Assembly: GCF_018448935.1 (NCBI RefSeq)
Contig: NZ_RCWC01000004.1
Coordinates: 149,112 to 213,111 of the forward strand
Direction of reading: 5' to 3'
Length of the DNA: 64,000 nt
DNA from: Photorhabdus noenieputensis
GTDB lineage: Bacteria > Pseudomonadota > Gammaproteobacteria > Enterobacterales > Enterobacteriaceae
Shown here: positions 54,114-63,980 of the stretch, piece by piece
Layout of the letters: each line of letters begins with the position of its first letter
Numbering within the stretch: position 1 is the stretch's first letter
Program-made: the position numbers and the translations under genes
The notes under the pieces: model-generated
The model's database searches: none
Told to the model about the DNA's origin: nothing
Seen by the model: the letters and a program-made list of their open reading frames with translations, nothing else

Positions 54114-55212
54114 TACCCAAGAAACTTCAAGATGCAGTTTTTAGCACCTGAAAATGGTCGTTAATTCTAGACGTCAGCGAATCCGCTATATCAGGTAGCG
54201 TTGTGGTGAAAAATTTGAAGACTTTGTCTCGAAATTCATGTTTATTAGCGAAATAACGGTTATTTCGAACATGTTCATTCATGACCTTCCATAATCGCTC
54301 TATTGGGTTTAAATTGGGGCTGTATGGCGGAAGGTAATGTAATTCAATATTGCTCACATAAGCCCACTCCTTAACAAGATGAGCTTTGTTGTAACCCGCC
54401 CCATCCACAATAAGATGAATTTTTTGATGATAGTCAGGATAAGACTTTCTTATTTCATTGAAAAAACAGCAAATATTGTAGTCATTGATGGTTTGATATT
54501 CCTGGAACACGGTACGACCAATAGCATTCAGGTTGAGGGCACCCAATAGATTCAGGCGAGTCCGGCTTCCTGTTGTTTTGACTGTTTTTTTCTCGCCTTT
54601 TCGCATCCAGCCATAACCGAGTTTGGTGCCTTGAGTCGGGTGAACAGCGTCAAGAAAAAGGATGGGTTCGTCTTTCGCTGTGACTTTAAGATTCTCATAA
54701 TATTCAATAAATTGTCGCTGTTTTTCTGCGTCGAATTTATGAGGGACGCCACAAGGTTTTTTATAAGAAAAACCCTGACGGTGTAGCCATTTATTCATGC
54801 CGGGAATGCTAAAGGTAATCTTCCAGAGCTGAGCAACATAGGCCACGATTTCATGGGTGTGATGGAAAAGATGTTGAGATAAATGATTGATTAAAAAATC
54901 AGTTTGTTCTCGGGAAAGCAAACTATCAGACCCTCCATTGTCAGATTTAAGTTTACCTTGATTAAGGTAATCACTGATATGGCGGTCAACGGTGGTCTGA
55001 TGGAGTCGCAATGCCTGGGCGATCATCACAGAACTCCACCCTTCAGAAGCCAGAAGGATAGCTTTTATTCTGTCTCGTACCTGACCATCACGAGTGGTGT
55101 CGTGAAGACGTTCAAGTTTGACTTTTTGTTCTGATGTAATAAATATTTTCATAGCGAGGATAATGATCTCCATTTCGGATAAAATCAAGCATCTTCAATG
55201 ATTACGGGTATA
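54112..55212. mobile_element. IS630-family insertion sequence with ERIC-like ends
   Basis: 1101-bp element bounded by TA on both sides. Left end (54112-54137) begins TATACCCAAGAAACTTCAAG; right end read inward (55212-55187) begins TATACCCGTAATCATTGAAG; both continue ATGC. It holds one transposase gene on the minus strand whose last codons lie in the left terminal repeat. The ends share TATACCC and a TTCAAGATGCA block with ERIC termini. Boundaries are inferred from the inverted repeats and TA flanks, not from an empty-site comparison. Confidence 0.85.
54127..55152 (-). CDS. IS630-family DDE transposase
   Basis: 341 residues from the ATG at 55152 (MKIFITSEQKVKLERLHDTT); starts at 55173 or 55188 are possible. 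N-terminal helix-turn-helix domains (VMIAQALRLHQTTVDRHISD) precede the DDE catalytic core: first Asp in PILFLDAVHP, second in IHLIVDGAGYNKAH, and Glu in YSPNLNPIERLWK. IS630/Tc1-mariner enzymes insert at TA, as seen here. No frameshift or stop is seen, so it may be active. Confidence 0.93.
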   Translation of the reverse strand: MKIFITSEQKVKLERLHDTTRDGQVRDRIKAILLASEGWSSVMIAQALRLHQTTVDRHISDYLNQGKLKSDNGGSDSLLSREQTDFLINHLSQHLFHHTHEIVAYVAQLWKITFSIPGMNKWLHRQGFSYKKPCGVPHKFDAEKQRQFIEYYENLKVTAKDEPILFLDAVHPTQGTKLGYGWMRKGEKKTVKTTGSRTRLNLLGALNLNAIGRTVFQEYQTINDYNICCFFNEIRKSYPDYHQKIHLIVDGAGYNKAHLVKEWAYVSNIELHYLPPYSPNLNPIERLWKVMNEHVRNNRYFANKHEFRDKVFKFFTTTLPDIADSLTSRINDHFQVLKTAS

Positions 55213-55241
55213 TTTATATTCAACTTTATAGAAGGTCATAT

Positions 55242-55919
55242 ATGAGTCAAATCACCCCTCAGTTAACAAATATGTGGGATAAAAGTCATGAATCATGGTT
55301 TGTAAAAGATAAGAAGCTTCGTTTTATATATGCCAATAAAGAATTTATTAAATTAAGTAAGTTACCTGAAGACTTTAATATCATGGGATATACTGTTAAA
55401 GAATTACCTACTCCATTTAATTATCTTGCTCACCTTTTTGAAGAGCATGATCGTAAAGTCTTACAGTCTATGCAACGAATATCGTCTATTATTGGGGTTC
55501 ATATTAAAAGCAATGGTCAACAACTTAATCCTTGTCTCTGTGAAAAATACCCATTAATGGATGAAAAGAATCAATGTATTGGAATAATTTGTCACATTAA
55601 AGGAGTAAGTAACTTTTCAGTACATCATTATATTAAAAACGATACAACTATATCTGTTAAGCTTAAGCCACCTAATAATATGCTGACAGAAAAAGAATGG
55701 ATAGTAATCTTTTTATTTTTCCGTGGAGTTAGTAATCAATGTATCGCTAATGAAATGAAAATTTCGTGTCGTACTTTGGAAAAGTATTTCCAAAGTATCT
55801 ATGATAAATTATCAATCGGATCAATGATTGAATTGAAACTGTTTTGCGAAGAAAATCATTATGATCTCTATATTCCACAAAAATACTTTAAATCTATCAA
55901 TCATTTTTTTCTGGATTAA
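55242..55919 (+). CDS. PAS4-LuxR solo transcription regulator (type A)
   Basis: 225 residues, close paralogue of the 39416 gene: same start SQITPQLTNMWDKSHESWF, then FIYANKEFIKLSKLPEDFNI, a PAS middle with CLCEKYPLMDEKNQCIGIIC, and a LuxR domain MLTEKEWIVIFLFFRGVSNQ with ISCRTLEKYFQSIYDKLSIG. GAAGG precedes the ATG. Its original leader is separated from it by ERIC 4 and the IS630 element, so its expression may be altered or driven from the IS. Confidence 0.9.
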   Translation: MSQITPQLTNMWDKSHESWFVKDKKLRFIYANKEFIKLSKLPEDFNIMGYTVKELPTPFNYLAHLFEEHDRKVLQSMQRISSIIGVHIKSNGQQLNPCLCEKYPLMDEKNQCIGIICHIKGVSNFSVHHYIKNDTTISVKLKPPNNMLTEKEWIVIFLFFRGVSNQCIANEMKISCRTLEKYFQSIYDKLSIGSMIELKLFCEENHYDLYIPQKYFKSINHFFLD

Positions 55920-56238
55920 GAGTGATCACTGGGAGCCTTAATAGATTGCGATTTCGTGATATGCTTGCCGTTTTTTCCCAGATTTTAAAACCGTGGTGAT
56001 AGATGAAAAGCGGTTTTTATTAACACTGATTTTATCATTTTTAGATAAAACGTATTTAATCCTGCGTGAATGAATAAAAATTTTTTAATCCCTTGTTTTC
56101 AGATGGCACGAAAAGCGACAATTCATATTATTTAATCTGAGAAGTCGAGATTTACTAAATAAAGAGTCTTTAAACCGAAAGGTTAAAGGCAGTGAAAGTT
56201 TTCTCATTGATAATCAAAATGCTAAAAGCCAATAATCT
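55920..56238. other. Interval between PAS-luxR and pheA
   Basis: Convergent ends of two genes. No gene is supported in about 320 bases; the region ends in the strong hairpin at 56239. Confidence 0.65.
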
Positions 56239-56269
56239 GAACCGGATATTTTAATATCCGGTTCTTTTT
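56239..56269 (+). terminator. Terminator between convergent luxR and pheA genes
   Basis: GAACCGGATATT (56239-56250) pairs perfectly with AATATCCGGTTC (56253-56264), followed on the plus strand by TTTTT. It ends rightward transcription; as an uninterrupted 12-bp stem next to the pheA stop it may also mark the pheA transcript end. Confidence 0.85.
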
Positions 56270-56271
56270 AA

Positions 56272-57429
56272 TCAAGAGGGGTTAACCGGAATCACACTTT
56301 CTGTTGGGTAACATCCCAATACCTTTAATGAATGAGTGATTTTCGCCAATGCTTTCAGGACGTGTTGCATATTGATTGAACGAATATTAGCTTGGACATC
56401 AATATAAAACATCTCTTCCCACGGATTTCCATTAATCGGGCGAGATTCCAGTTTACTCATAATAATATTATATTTTTTCAGCACCATTAGCGCATCTACC
56501 AGCGCTCCTGCCTGCTGTCCGGTTGCCATAATAAATGTCGTTTTGGCCGGTACTTGTTCTGCAACTTCAATAGGCTGACGGGCAACAATGATGAAACGAG
56601 TAATATTATGTGATTGATTTGCTAGATTCTGTGCCAGAACCTGTAACTGATAAAGTGCGCCGCCCGCTTCACTCCCTAAGGCTGCAATTTCTGGCGAATT
56701 CTGTTCGGCGACTTTTTGCATCGCTGCGGCAGTACTTTCGCAATATGTAATTTTCCAATGTGGGAATTGATTAATATATTGGCTACATTGTTGGAATGGT
56801 TGAGGGTGACTGTAAACCGTTTTGATCTCCGATAGCGTTGTGTCTGTTGCAATGAGTAGGCAATGGTCAATAGGAATGGTGATTTCTCCCACAATTGACA
56901 AATTGGTATGTTGCAACAAGTCATAAACATCATTGATGGAACCAGAGCTGGTATTTTCAATGGGTAACATTCCGTAATCCGCCTGGCCTGTTTCAACCAG
57001 GGAGAAGATATCCTGGAACTTGTGGCAGCTACATTCAATTAATTGATTGAAATGGCGTGCCGCATATTGGCGAGCTGCGATATGAGAATAGGAACCTCTA
57101 GGGCCGAGGAATGCAATACGCGCTGAATCTTGGGGTGTTTGATTTAGGTGTTGCTGCAATAATGCTTGTTGAGTAAGTACAGAATCTTCGATGATCGTTT
57201 GAAAGAGACGAGTGATATAAAAGCCATCAAGCCCGTAGTTTTTTCCTGTTTTAACGAGGACATCTAATAGTTCTCGTTCGCGATCCTTGTCTCTGATAGG
57301 GCGATTATCCTGTAACTTAGTTTGTGCAATATCAAAAGCTAATTGGCGACGCTCTGCTAATAGAATCAGTAACTTTAAATCGAGTTCGCTGACTTTTTCC
57401 CGTATTTTCAGCAAATTATTTTGATCCAT
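56272..57429 (-). CDS. pheA: PheA, chorismate mutase / prephenate dehydratase
   Basis: 385-residue bifunctional P-protein making phenylpyruvate from chorismate. The chorismate mutase domain occupies about residues 1-95 ([20 protein letters not shown]), prephenate dehydratase about 105-285 ([37 protein letters not shown]), and a regulatory ACT domain follows with the phenylalanine-binding GALVDAL and [15 protein letters not shown] motifs. Controlled by the pheL attenuator just upstream. Confidence 0.97.
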   Translation of the reverse strand: MDQNNLLKIREKVSELDLKLLILLAERRQLAFDIAQTKLQDNRPIRDKDRERELLDVLVKTGKNYGLDGFYITRLFQTIIEDSVLTQQALLQQHLNQTPQDSARIAFLGPRGSYSHIAARQYAARHFNQLIECSCHKFQDIFSLVETGQADYGMLPIENTSSGSINDVYDLLQHTNLSIVGEITIPIDHCLLIATDTTLSEIKTVYSHPQPFQQCSQYINQFPHWKITYCESTAAAMQKVAEQNSPEIAALGSEAGGALYQLQVLAQNLANQSHNITRFIIVARQPIEVAEQVPAKTTFIMATGQQAGALVDALMVLKKYNIIMSKLESRPINGNPWEEMFYIDVQANIRSINMQHVLKALAKITHSLKVLGCYPTESVIPVNPS

Positions 57430-57485
57430 AAATGGGTTCCTAATGGGTTATTCACATTCTGATAATAATAGGTTTGTAATGGACA

Positions 57486-57512
57486 GAAAAAAGCCTCCCG
57501 ATGGGGAGGCTT
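57486..57512 (-). terminator. pheA attenuator terminator
   Basis: AAGCCTCCC (57491-57499) and GGGAGGCTT (57504-57512) form a 9-bp GC-rich stem; on the minus strand it is followed by a T-run (57490-57486). The leader segment at 57546-57566 repeats the GCCTCCC sequence and can form the alternative antiterminator. Lies between pheL and pheA. Confidence 0.88.
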
Positions 57513-57555
57513 GCTGTTCGTCTTCTCGTTCTTTTTCCAACGACGAAAGCCTCCC

Positions 57556-57603
57556 TTAGGGGAAGGTAAAAAAGAAAGAAAGGAAAAACAGGCTTGTATT
57601 CAT
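57556..57603 (-). CDS. pheL: PheL, phenylalanine leader peptide
   Basis: 15-residue peptide MNTSLFFLSFFFTFP with six phenylalanines, ending in the same FFFTFP as E. coli PheL. An adjacent ATG at 57606 could add one methionine. Ribosome stalling at Phe codons when charged tRNA-Phe is scarce would favour the antiterminator and allow pheA transcription. Confidence 0.92.
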   Translation of the reverse strand: MNTSLFFLSFFFTFP

Positions 57604-57740
57604 CATATTCTCATATTCATAGTTTGTATGACCGCCTTTGCCCAATCGGGCGAAACTTCCCATTTCATCAGCAGCCGTCCGCACTGGACAAGGGTTTAAG
57701 TGGTTTTCGTTAATTAACCTTATGTTGTTGTTTCTGTCAA

Positions 57741-57768
57741 CAAAAAACGCGTCCAAATTGGACGCGTT
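57741..57768 (-). terminator. Terminator after raiA
   Basis: AACGCGTCC (57746-57754) pairs with GGACGCGTT (57760-57768); on the minus strand TTTTTTG follows the stem. It ends the raiA transcript 20 bases after its stop, before the pheL promoter. Confidence 0.9.
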
Positions 57769-57788
57769 AGAGGTAATTCATTGTTATT

Positions 57789-58139
57789 TTATTGTGATAT
57801 TTCTGGTTCTGTTTCTAGGTTAAGGTTTAATTCTTTAACACTGTTGTCAGTACGGCGTGCTTCCCCCTTATGCTGTACTTTATTCAATTGGCGCTCCAGT
57901 TTTGTTAATAATTCATTGATAGCAATATACATATCTTCATGCTTTGCACCGGCAACTAACATACCATTTGGTATACTTATAGTTGCATCAGCCCTAAAAA
58001 TTTGAGGCCCTTTTGATAGAATAATATGAGGATTTATCAGATTTACTTGCCATTTATTTAGTTTGCTTAGACGTTTTTCTACGTGGTTGCGAATTGCCGG
58101 GGTAATCTCCATTTGTTTACTGGTAATATTCACTATCAT
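57789..58139 (-). CDS. raiA: RaiA (YfiA), ribosome hibernation/inhibition factor
   Basis: 116 residues from the ATG at 58139 ([20 protein letters not shown]), which has AGAGGT upstream and aligns with E. coli; a start at 58154 would add five residues. The S30AE domain is complete, including [20 protein letters not shown] and [20 protein letters not shown]. It binds the 30S A/P site in stationary phase or cold. Between bamD and pheL as in E. coli. Confidence 0.96.
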   Translation of the reverse strand: MIVNITSKQMEITPAIRNHVEKRLSKLNKWQVNLINPHIILSKGPQIFRADATISIPNGMLVAGAKHEDMYIAINELLTKLERQLNKVQHKGEARRTDNSVKELNLNLETEPEISQ

Positions 58140-58381
58140 ATAGTTACCTCTCATTATTGATTATCCACCTTCAATAATTTCAGCATACATTTCTTTTTCA
58201 TGAAAAAGGTGATCTAAATCACTATTTAGTCAGGCATGAGGCAACTAGTTGAAGTAATTGTGATTAGTGGTAAAAATACGAAGAATATCTATTGCAGGAT
58301 TGAAGCTAATGAGACACTATTGACAAGTTGAGTCTTTTATTCTCCTAATTGATAAGCGGTCTTTTTGAGATTTGACAAGTA

Positions 58382-58412
58382 AAAATAAAACAGCGGTGCT
58401 AACCGCTGTTTT
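58382..58412 (-). terminator. Terminator after bamD
   Basis: AAAACAGCGG (58387-58396) pairs with CCGCTGTTTT (58403-58412) across a 6-base loop; on the minus strand the stem runs into TTTTATTTTT. Lies 14 bases past the bamD stop. Confidence 0.9.
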
Positions 58413-58425
58413 ATCGTCTGCTTTT

Positions 58426-59157
58426 TTATACAGGATTAGCAGCAATGAGTTTCGCTACTTTATCTGCCTGAGCTATTAAACCCAAATGTGTATAAGCTTT
58501 TTCCATGTAAGGCAGTGCCTTGAGAGTTGACTGTGTATCAGGGTAATCCTGTAACATTTGTTCAACTCGATTTACCACCGCGACATAAGCGCCACGTTTG
58601 TTATAATATTCCACAACAGAAAGTTCATACTTTGCCAGACGCTCTTTGATAAACATTAAACGCTTAATAGCATCGGCAGTATATAGGCTGTTAGGATGAT
58701 AGCGGACTAATTGGCTAAAATCCTTGAATGCTACCCTGGCGTGTTCAGGATCACGATCTGAGCGGTCAATGCCGAAGAAACTTTGCAATAGAGTATAATC
58801 TAAAGCTTGTGAAGTTAACCCACGCATGTACAGAACATAATCGATGTTGGGGTGAGTTGGATTCAAGCGTATGAAGCGGTCAATGGACGCGAGGGCCATT
58901 GGCAAGTCAGAGGATTTATAATAAGCATAAATCAGATCGAGTTGTACTTGCTGCGAATAGGGGCCAAATGGATAGCGATTATCGAGGGTTTCCAATTGCT
59001 TGATCGCATCTCCATAGCTACCCTTTTGCAGCTTTTCCTGACCCTTAGAGTAAATTTCCGCAGGTGGGCTGTCGGGGACAGCATTTTTATTACCAGAGCA
59101 CCCGGAAAGTACCAGGCTCAATGTGGCGGCAGCCACCAGATATTTCATGCGTATCAT
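58426..59157 (-). CDS. bamD: BamD, outer-membrane protein assembly lipoprotein
   Basis: 243 residues from the ATG at 59157 ([20 protein letters not shown]), aligned with E. coli BamD; a frame open to 59202 adds an unlikely leader. Lipobox cysteine is residue 20. Five TPR-type repeats follow ([40 protein letters not shown]). Essential part of the BAM complex that folds outer-membrane proteins. Divergent from rluD. Confidence 0.96.
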   Translation of the reverse strand: MIRMKYLVAAATLSLVLSGCSGNKNAVPDSPPAEIYSKGQEKLQKGSYGDAIKQLETLDNRYPFGPYSQQVQLDLIYAYYKSSDLPMALASIDRFIRLNPTHPNIDYVLYMRGLTSQALDYTLLQSFFGIDRSDRDPEHARVAFKDFSQLVRYHPNSLYTADAIKRLMFIKERLAKYELSVVEYYNKRGAYVAVVNRVEQMLQDYPDTQSTLKALPYMEKAYTHLGLIAQADKVAKLIAANPV

Positions 59158-59295
59158 CACGTGTTGATTATCCTCTGAGTGTTTTTCTGGGAGACTATCC
59201 ATGAAGCTCCCGGCAAAAGATCGAGTTACAATAGCACACTATATTAAATTAAACGGCTCTGCCGTCAAAACTCAACGTAAGTGTAGAAACAATAT

Positions 59296-60273
59296 ATGGC
59301 ACAACAAATACGACTTAATACAACAGTCGCCGAATCTCAGCTCGGTCAACGTTTAGATCAGGCTTTGGCTGAATTGTTCCCTGATTATTCAAGATCACGC
59401 ATAAAAGATTGGATCTTGGATGACAGAGTTCAGGTTAATGGCAAATTAATCAATAAGCCAAAAGAAAAAGTGCTGGGAGGTGAAGAAATTGTCATTGATG
59501 CCATCATTGAAGAAGATGCGCGTTGGGAACCTCAGGATATTGCGTTAAATATTGTCTATGAAGATGATGACATTCTGGTGATAAACAAATCGCGTGATTT
59601 GGTTGTCCATCCGGGAGCAGGGAATCCAGATGGTACGGTATTGAATGCGCTGTTATATCGTTATCCTGAAATCGCCGATGTTCCTCGGGCGGGCATTGTT
59701 CACCGTCTTGATAAAGATACGACAGGGCTGATGGTTATTGCTAAAACGGTTCCTGCTCAAACGCGTTTAGTCGAATCGCTCCAACTACGCGAAATTACCC
59801 GTGAATATGAAGCGGTGGCGATAGGTCGTATGACGGCTGGCGGAATGGTTGAAGAGCCAATTTCTCGTCATCCAACAAAACGAACACATATGGCAGTACA
59901 TCCAATGGGAAAACCGGCTGTTACTCATTATCGGGTAATGGAACATTTTAGAGCACATACTCGTCTGCGCCTGAGACTGGAAACCGGCAGAACACACCAG
60001 ATACGTGTTCACATGGCTCATATCAGTCACCCGCTAGTAGGCGATCCTTTGTATGGCGGTCGCCCTCGTCCTTTGAAAGGGGCTTCTGATGAATTCCGTG
60101 AGGTAATGCGTAACTTTGATCGTCAGGCATTACATGCCACGATGCTGCGTCTTTATCATCCGATAACCGGCATTGAAATGGAATGGCATGCTGAATTACC
60201 TGACGATATGGTGATGCTGATTAAGGCATTAAAAGCAGATGCAGAAGCGTTTAAAGACGAAATGGATTGGTAA
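59296..60273 (+). CDS. rluD: RluD, 23S rRNA pseudouridine synthase
   Basis: 325 residues, converting U1911, U1915 and U1917 of helix 69 in E. coli. An S4 RNA-binding domain (about residues 18-80: RLDQALAELFPDYSRSRIKD) precedes the synthase domain with catalytic D139 in IVHRLDKDTTG. The next gene starts directly after its stop (TAAATG), so the pair is an operon. Confidence 0.97.
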   Translation: MAQQIRLNTTVAESQLGQRLDQALAELFPDYSRSRIKDWILDDRVQVNGKLINKPKEKVLGGEEIVIDAIIEEDARWEPQDIALNIVYEDDDILVINKSRDLVVHPGAGNPDGTVLNALLYRYPEIADVPRAGIVHRLDKDTTGLMVIAKTVPAQTRLVESLQLREITREYEAVAIGRMTAGGMVEEPISRHPTKRTHMAVHPMGKPAVTHYRVMEHFRAHTRLRLRLETGRTHQIRVHMAHISHPLVGDPLYGGRPRPLKGASDEFREVMRNFDRQALHATMLRLYHPITGIEMEWHAELPDDMVMLIKALKADAEAFKDEMDW

Positions 60274-61005
60274 ATGACCGCGCTTATTTTTCCAAACTGG
60301 CCACAACCGACGACAGTGAAAGCCTGTAGTTCTACCCGCTTAGGGGGAATGAGTTTATCACCTTACGATAGCCTGAATCTGGGTAAGCATGTGGGTGATA
60401 AACCTGATGTTGTTGAACAAAACAGGCATATTTTAGCGAAAATGGCAGAACTGCCTCAGCAACCAGTCTGGTTAGAACAGGTTCATGGCACACGTGTTGT
60501 GAGACTCAATGGTCAGCCACTGGAAGATAATAGAGCTGATGCTGTTTATACCAATATTCCTGGGCAGGTTTGTGCTGTGATGACAGCAGATTGCCTGCCT
60601 GTACTATTTTGCAGTTCGGCTGGTGATGAGGTTGCGGCTGCCCATGCGGGGTGGCGAGGTTTATGCGCTGGCGTATTGGAAAACACTATCGCTCAATTTA
60701 AAGCTAAACCTAATCAAATCCAAGCTTGGTTAGGGCCGGCAATTGGCGCGAAAAAATTCGAAGTTGGCAATGAAGTTTTGCAAGCGTTCACTATCCAGCA
60801 TGCTGATTTGAGTCGAGCTTTTATACCTTTTGGCGAAAAGTATTTAGCAGATATCTATTTGTTGGCAAAGTTAAAATTGCAATCTGCTGGTGTGAAGGCG
60901 ATTTTTGGCGGGGATGAATGTACTGTCACTAATAAAGAGAAATTTTTCTCTTATCGTCGTGATGGGATCACCGGACGTATGGCAACTTTAATCTGGCTGA
61001 TATAA
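60274..61005 (+). CDS. pgeF: PgeF (YfiH), peptidoglycan editing factor / laccase-domain protein
   Basis: 243 residues of the Cu-oxidase_4/YfiH family. Metal-site motifs are visible: PVWLEQVHGTRVV, AVMTADCLPVLF and AAAHAGWRGLCAGVLENT. In E. coli the protein removes wrongly incorporated residues in peptidoglycan precursors. It begins right after the rluD stop and precedes clpB as in E. coli. Confidence 0.95.
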   Translation: MTALIFPNWPQPTTVKACSSTRLGGMSLSPYDSLNLGKHVGDKPDVVEQNRHILAKMAELPQQPVWLEQVHGTRVVRLNGQPLEDNRADAVYTNIPGQVCAVMTADCLPVLFCSSAGDEVAAAHAGWRGLCAGVLENTIAQFKAKPNQIQAWLGPAIGAKKFEVGNEVLQAFTIQHADLSRAFIPFGEKYLADIYLLAKLKLQSAGVKAIFGGDECTVTNKEKFFSYRRDGITGRMATLIWLI

Positions 61006-61070
61006 CCTATCCCGTAGGGCGATCCGTTGGCGCATAAGAGAATATCTCACAATTTGCTTTTCAGAATAAC

Positions 61071-61099
61071 CTTGAATATTTGAGGAATGGCCTCATTTA
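61071..61099 (+). promoter_or_regulatory. Sigma-32 heat-shock promoter of clpB
   Basis: CTTGAAT (61071-61077), 13 bases, then CCTCATTTA (61091-61099), close to the sigma-32 consensus and to the known E. coli clpB promoter. Heat-shock induction of clpB is therefore expected. Confidence 0.87.
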
Positions 61100-61138
61100 A
61101 TCTCCAGTAGCAACATTCTGAACAGTATTGGAGGTGTT

Positions 61139-63712
61139 ATGCGTCTGGATCGTCTTACTAATAAATTCCAGCTTGCTCTCGCTGACGCCCAGTCCTTTGC
61201 ACTTGGGCGTGATAATCAGTTCATCGAACCAATTCACTTAATGAGTTCACTGTTAAAGCAAGAGGGTGGCTCTATTCGCCCATTATTAACATCAATTGGA
61301 ATCGATGTGGGCCGTTTCAGCAATCAGCTTGAGCTGGCTTTAGAACGTTTGCCGTGGGTACAGGGTATTGGTGGTGATGTACAACCATCCAATGACTTAG
61401 TTCGTCATTTAAATCTGTGCGACAAACTAGCACAAAAAGCCGGGGATAACTTTATCTCCTCTGAATTATTTGTTCTGGCAGCCTTGGAAGAACGTGGCAC
61501 ATTAAGTGACATATTGAAAGCTGTTGGCGCAACAAAAGAAAAAATCACTAAGGCAATAGAACAAATGCGTGGTGGTGAAAAAGTTGATAATCAGGGAGCG
61601 GAAGATCAACGCCAAGCCCTGAAAAAATATACTATTGATCTAACTGAACGTGCTGAACAAGGCAAACTTGATCCGGTGATTGGCCGTGATGAAGAAATTC
61701 GCCGCACTATTCAGGTATTACAACGCCGTACCAAAAATAACCCGGTCTTAATTGGTGAACCCGGAGTTGGTAAAACAGCTATTGTTGAAGGGCTTGCTCA
61801 ACGGATTATTAATGGTGAAGTTCCTGAGGGGCTTAAAAATAAACGCGTCCTTTCTCTAGATATGGGGGCGCTGTTAGCAGGGGCTAAATATCGTGGTGAA
61901 TTCGAAGAACGTTTGAAAGGCGTGCTGAATGACCTTGCTAAACAGGAAGGCAATGTCATTCTATTTATTGACGAATTGCATACTATGGTTGGCGCGGGTA
62001 AGGCTGATGGGGCAATGGATGCCGGCAACATGTTAAAACCAGCCTTGGCCCGCGGTGAACTTCACTGTGTTGGTGCAACAACACTGGATGAATATCGTCA
62101 ATACATTGAAAAAGATGCAGCGCTGGAACGCCGTTTCCAAAAAGTCTATGTTGCAGAGCCTTCCGTAGAGGACACTATCGCTATTTTGCGCGGTCTGAAA
62201 GAACGTTATGAATTACATCATCATGTACAAATTACCGACCCTGCAATTGTCGCGGCAGCAACATTATCTCACCGTTATATCTCAGACCGTATGTTGCCGG
62301 ATAAAGCTATCGACTTGATCGATGAAGCGGGTGCCAGCTTACGTATGCAAATGGATTCAAAACCGGAAGCATTGGACCGCCTGGAACGCCGGGTTATTCA
62401 ATTGAAGTTGGAACAGCAGGCGCTGAAAAAAGAGTCTGATGACGCCAGTAAAAAACGGCTTGCAATGCTTAATGAAGAGCTGATCGTAAAAGAACGCGAA
62501 TATTCTGAACTGGAAGAAGAGTGGAAAGCTGAGAAAGCAGCACTAACGGGTACTCAGCACATAAAAGCAGAATTGGAAAGTGCTCGTATCAGCCTGGAAC
62601 AGGCACGTCGCAGTGGTGATTTAGCGAAGATGTCTGAAATTCAATATGGCAAAATACCTGGATTGGAAAAGCAGCTTGCCGCAGCTACACAAGCTGAAAG
62701 TAAGCATATGAAACTGCTTCGTAACAAAGTTACCGATGCGGAAATTGCAGAAATTCTTGCCCGTTGGACAGGTATTCCTGTTGCCAGAATGCTTGAGAGT
62801 GAAAAAGATAAACTGTTACGCATGGAGCAAGAGCTGCATAAACGTGTCATTGGTCAGGATGAGGCAGTCAATGCAGTATCTAATGCGATCCTCCGTAGCC
62901 GTGCTGGATTAGCTGATCCAAATCGTCCGATTGGCTCATTCCTGTTCCTTGGTCCAACCGGTGTTGGTAAAACTGAGTTGTGCAAGACGTTAGCGAATTT
63001 CCTGTTTGACAGCGATGATGCAATGGTGCGTATCGATATGTCTGAATTTATGGAAAAACATACCGTATCAAGGTTGGTAGGGGCACCGCCAGGGTATGTT
63101 GGTTATGAAGAAGGTGGTTATCTAACAGAAGCTGTTCGTCGTCGGCCTTACTCCGTTATTCTGCTGGATGAAGTGGAAAAAGCGCACTCGGATGTATTCA
63201 ATATCTTGTTGCAGGTACTGGATGATGGCCGGTTGACTGATGGGCAAGGTCGTACTGTTGATTTCCGTAACACGGTTGTCATCATGACATCTAATCTTGG
63301 GTCCGACATGATCCAGGAACGTTTTGGTGATCTGAATTATGGTGAAATGAAAGATATGGTGATGGGAATTGTTAGCCATCATTTCAGACCTGAATTTATT
63401 AACCGTATTGATGAAGCTGTTGTGTTCCACCCATTAGGGCGTGGGCATTTATCAGCGATTGCAGATATCCAATTGCAACGTTTGTACAAACGTCTGGAAG
63501 AACGTGGTTATCAGGTGACGATTACTCAGCAAGCATTGGATATGTTGGCGGAAGCTGGGTTCGATCCTGTTTACGGTGCACGGCCATTGAAGCGAGCTAT
63601 TCAGCAGGAGATCGAAAACCCATTAGCTCAAAAGATACTTTCCGGCCAACTATTGCCAGGAAAACCAGTTACTCTGGATGTGGAAAATAGCCATATCGTC
63701 GCAAAGCAATAA
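61139..63712 (+). CDS. clpB: ClpB, protein disaggregase
   Basis: 857-residue AAA+ hexameric disaggregase that works with DnaK. N domain (1-145), NBD1 with Walker [14 protein letters not shown], the middle coiled-coil domain (about 405-520), and NBD2 with Walker [14 protein letters not shown]. The codon corresponding to the E. coli internal start V149 is GTT, so the short ClpB form, if made, would need another start (Met143 is in frame). GGAGG precedes the ATG and a terminator follows. Confidence 0.98.
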   Translation: MRLDRLTNKFQLALADAQSFALGRDNQFIEPIHLMSSLLKQEGGSIRPLLTSIGIDVGRFSNQLELALERLPWVQGIGGDVQPSNDLVRHLNLCDKLAQKAGDNFISSELFVLAALEERGTLSDILKAVGATKEKITKAIEQMRGGEKVDNQGAEDQRQALKKYTIDLTERAEQGKLDPVIGRDEEIRRTIQVLQRRTKNNPVLIGEPGVGKTAIVEGLAQRIINGEVPEGLKNKRVLSLDMGALLAGAKYRGEFEERLKGVLNDLAKQEGNVILFIDELHTMVGAGKADGAMDAGNMLKPALARGELHCVGATTLDEYRQYIEKDAALERRFQKVYVAEPSVEDTIAILRGLKERYELHHHVQITDPAIVAAATLSHRYISDRMLPDKAIDLIDEAGASLRMQMDSKPEALDRLERRVIQLKLEQQALKKESDDASKKRLAMLNEELIVKEREYSELEEEWKAEKAALTGTQHIKAELESARISLEQARRSGDLAKMSEIQYGKIPGLEKQLAAATQAESKHMKLLRNKVTDAEIAEILARWTGIPVARMLESEKDKLLRMEQELHKRVIGQDEAVNAVSNAILRSRAGLADPNRPIGSFLFLGPTGVGKTELCKTLANFLFDSDDAMVRIDMSEFMEKHTVSRLVGAPPGYVGYEEGGYLTEAVRRRPYSVILLDEVEKAHSDVFNILLQVLDDGRLTDGQGRTVDFRNTVVIMTSNLGSDMIQERFGDLNYGEMKDMVMGIVSHHFRPEFINRIDEAVVFHPLGRGHLSAIADIQLQRLYKRLEERGYQVTITQQALDMLAEAGFDPVYGARPLKRAIQQEIENPLAQKILSGQLLPGKPVTLDVENSHIVAKQ

Positions 63713-63748
63713 CTTTATATTTAATGAAAGAGAAAAGTTAACGAGATA

Positions 63749-63775
63749 AGGGGCAGGAAACTGCCTCTTTTTTTA
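63749..63775 (+). terminator. Terminator after clpB
   Basis: AGGGGCAG (63749-63756) pairs with CTGCCTCT (63761-63768), one G-T pair, GAAA loop, then seven T. Ends clpB before the rRNA promoter region. Confidence 0.92.
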
Positions 63776-63855
63776 TCACTTTGCGCATTAAATCGCAATT
63801 TAGTACTGTTTTTGCTTAATTGGTGTTCGGATGAATTCTTTTTGTAATTAAACGC

Positions 63856-63883
63856 TTGCCAGCGTCAAAGAATTCCCTATAAT
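63856..63883 (+). promoter_or_regulatory. rRNA operon promoter P1
   Basis: TTGCCA (63856-63861), a 16-base spacer and TATAAT (63878-63883), then the GC-rich discriminator GCGCCACCACTG that is typical of rrn P1 promoters under stringent control. The rRNA genes start beyond the window. Confidence 0.88.
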
Positions 63884-63952
63884 GCGCCACCACTGACCGA
63901 CACAACGCTGATAAACATTGTGAGGTCGGGCAGAGAACCAGCCAATAAGCGC

Positions 63953-63980
63953 TTGACTCTGCGGGCGAAAAGCGTAGTAT
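63953..63980 (+). promoter_or_regulatory. rRNA operon promoter P2
   Basis: TTGACT (63953-63958), 16 bases, TAGTAT (63975-63980), about 100 bases after P1 as in enterobacterial rrn operons. In E. coli the operon after clpB is rrnG, so this is probably its counterpart. Confidence 0.82.

Noticed and set aside
57604..57756. Longer frame upstream of pheL
   Set aside because: It reads through the pheL leader and promoter region; only the last 15 codons match the Phe leader peptide.
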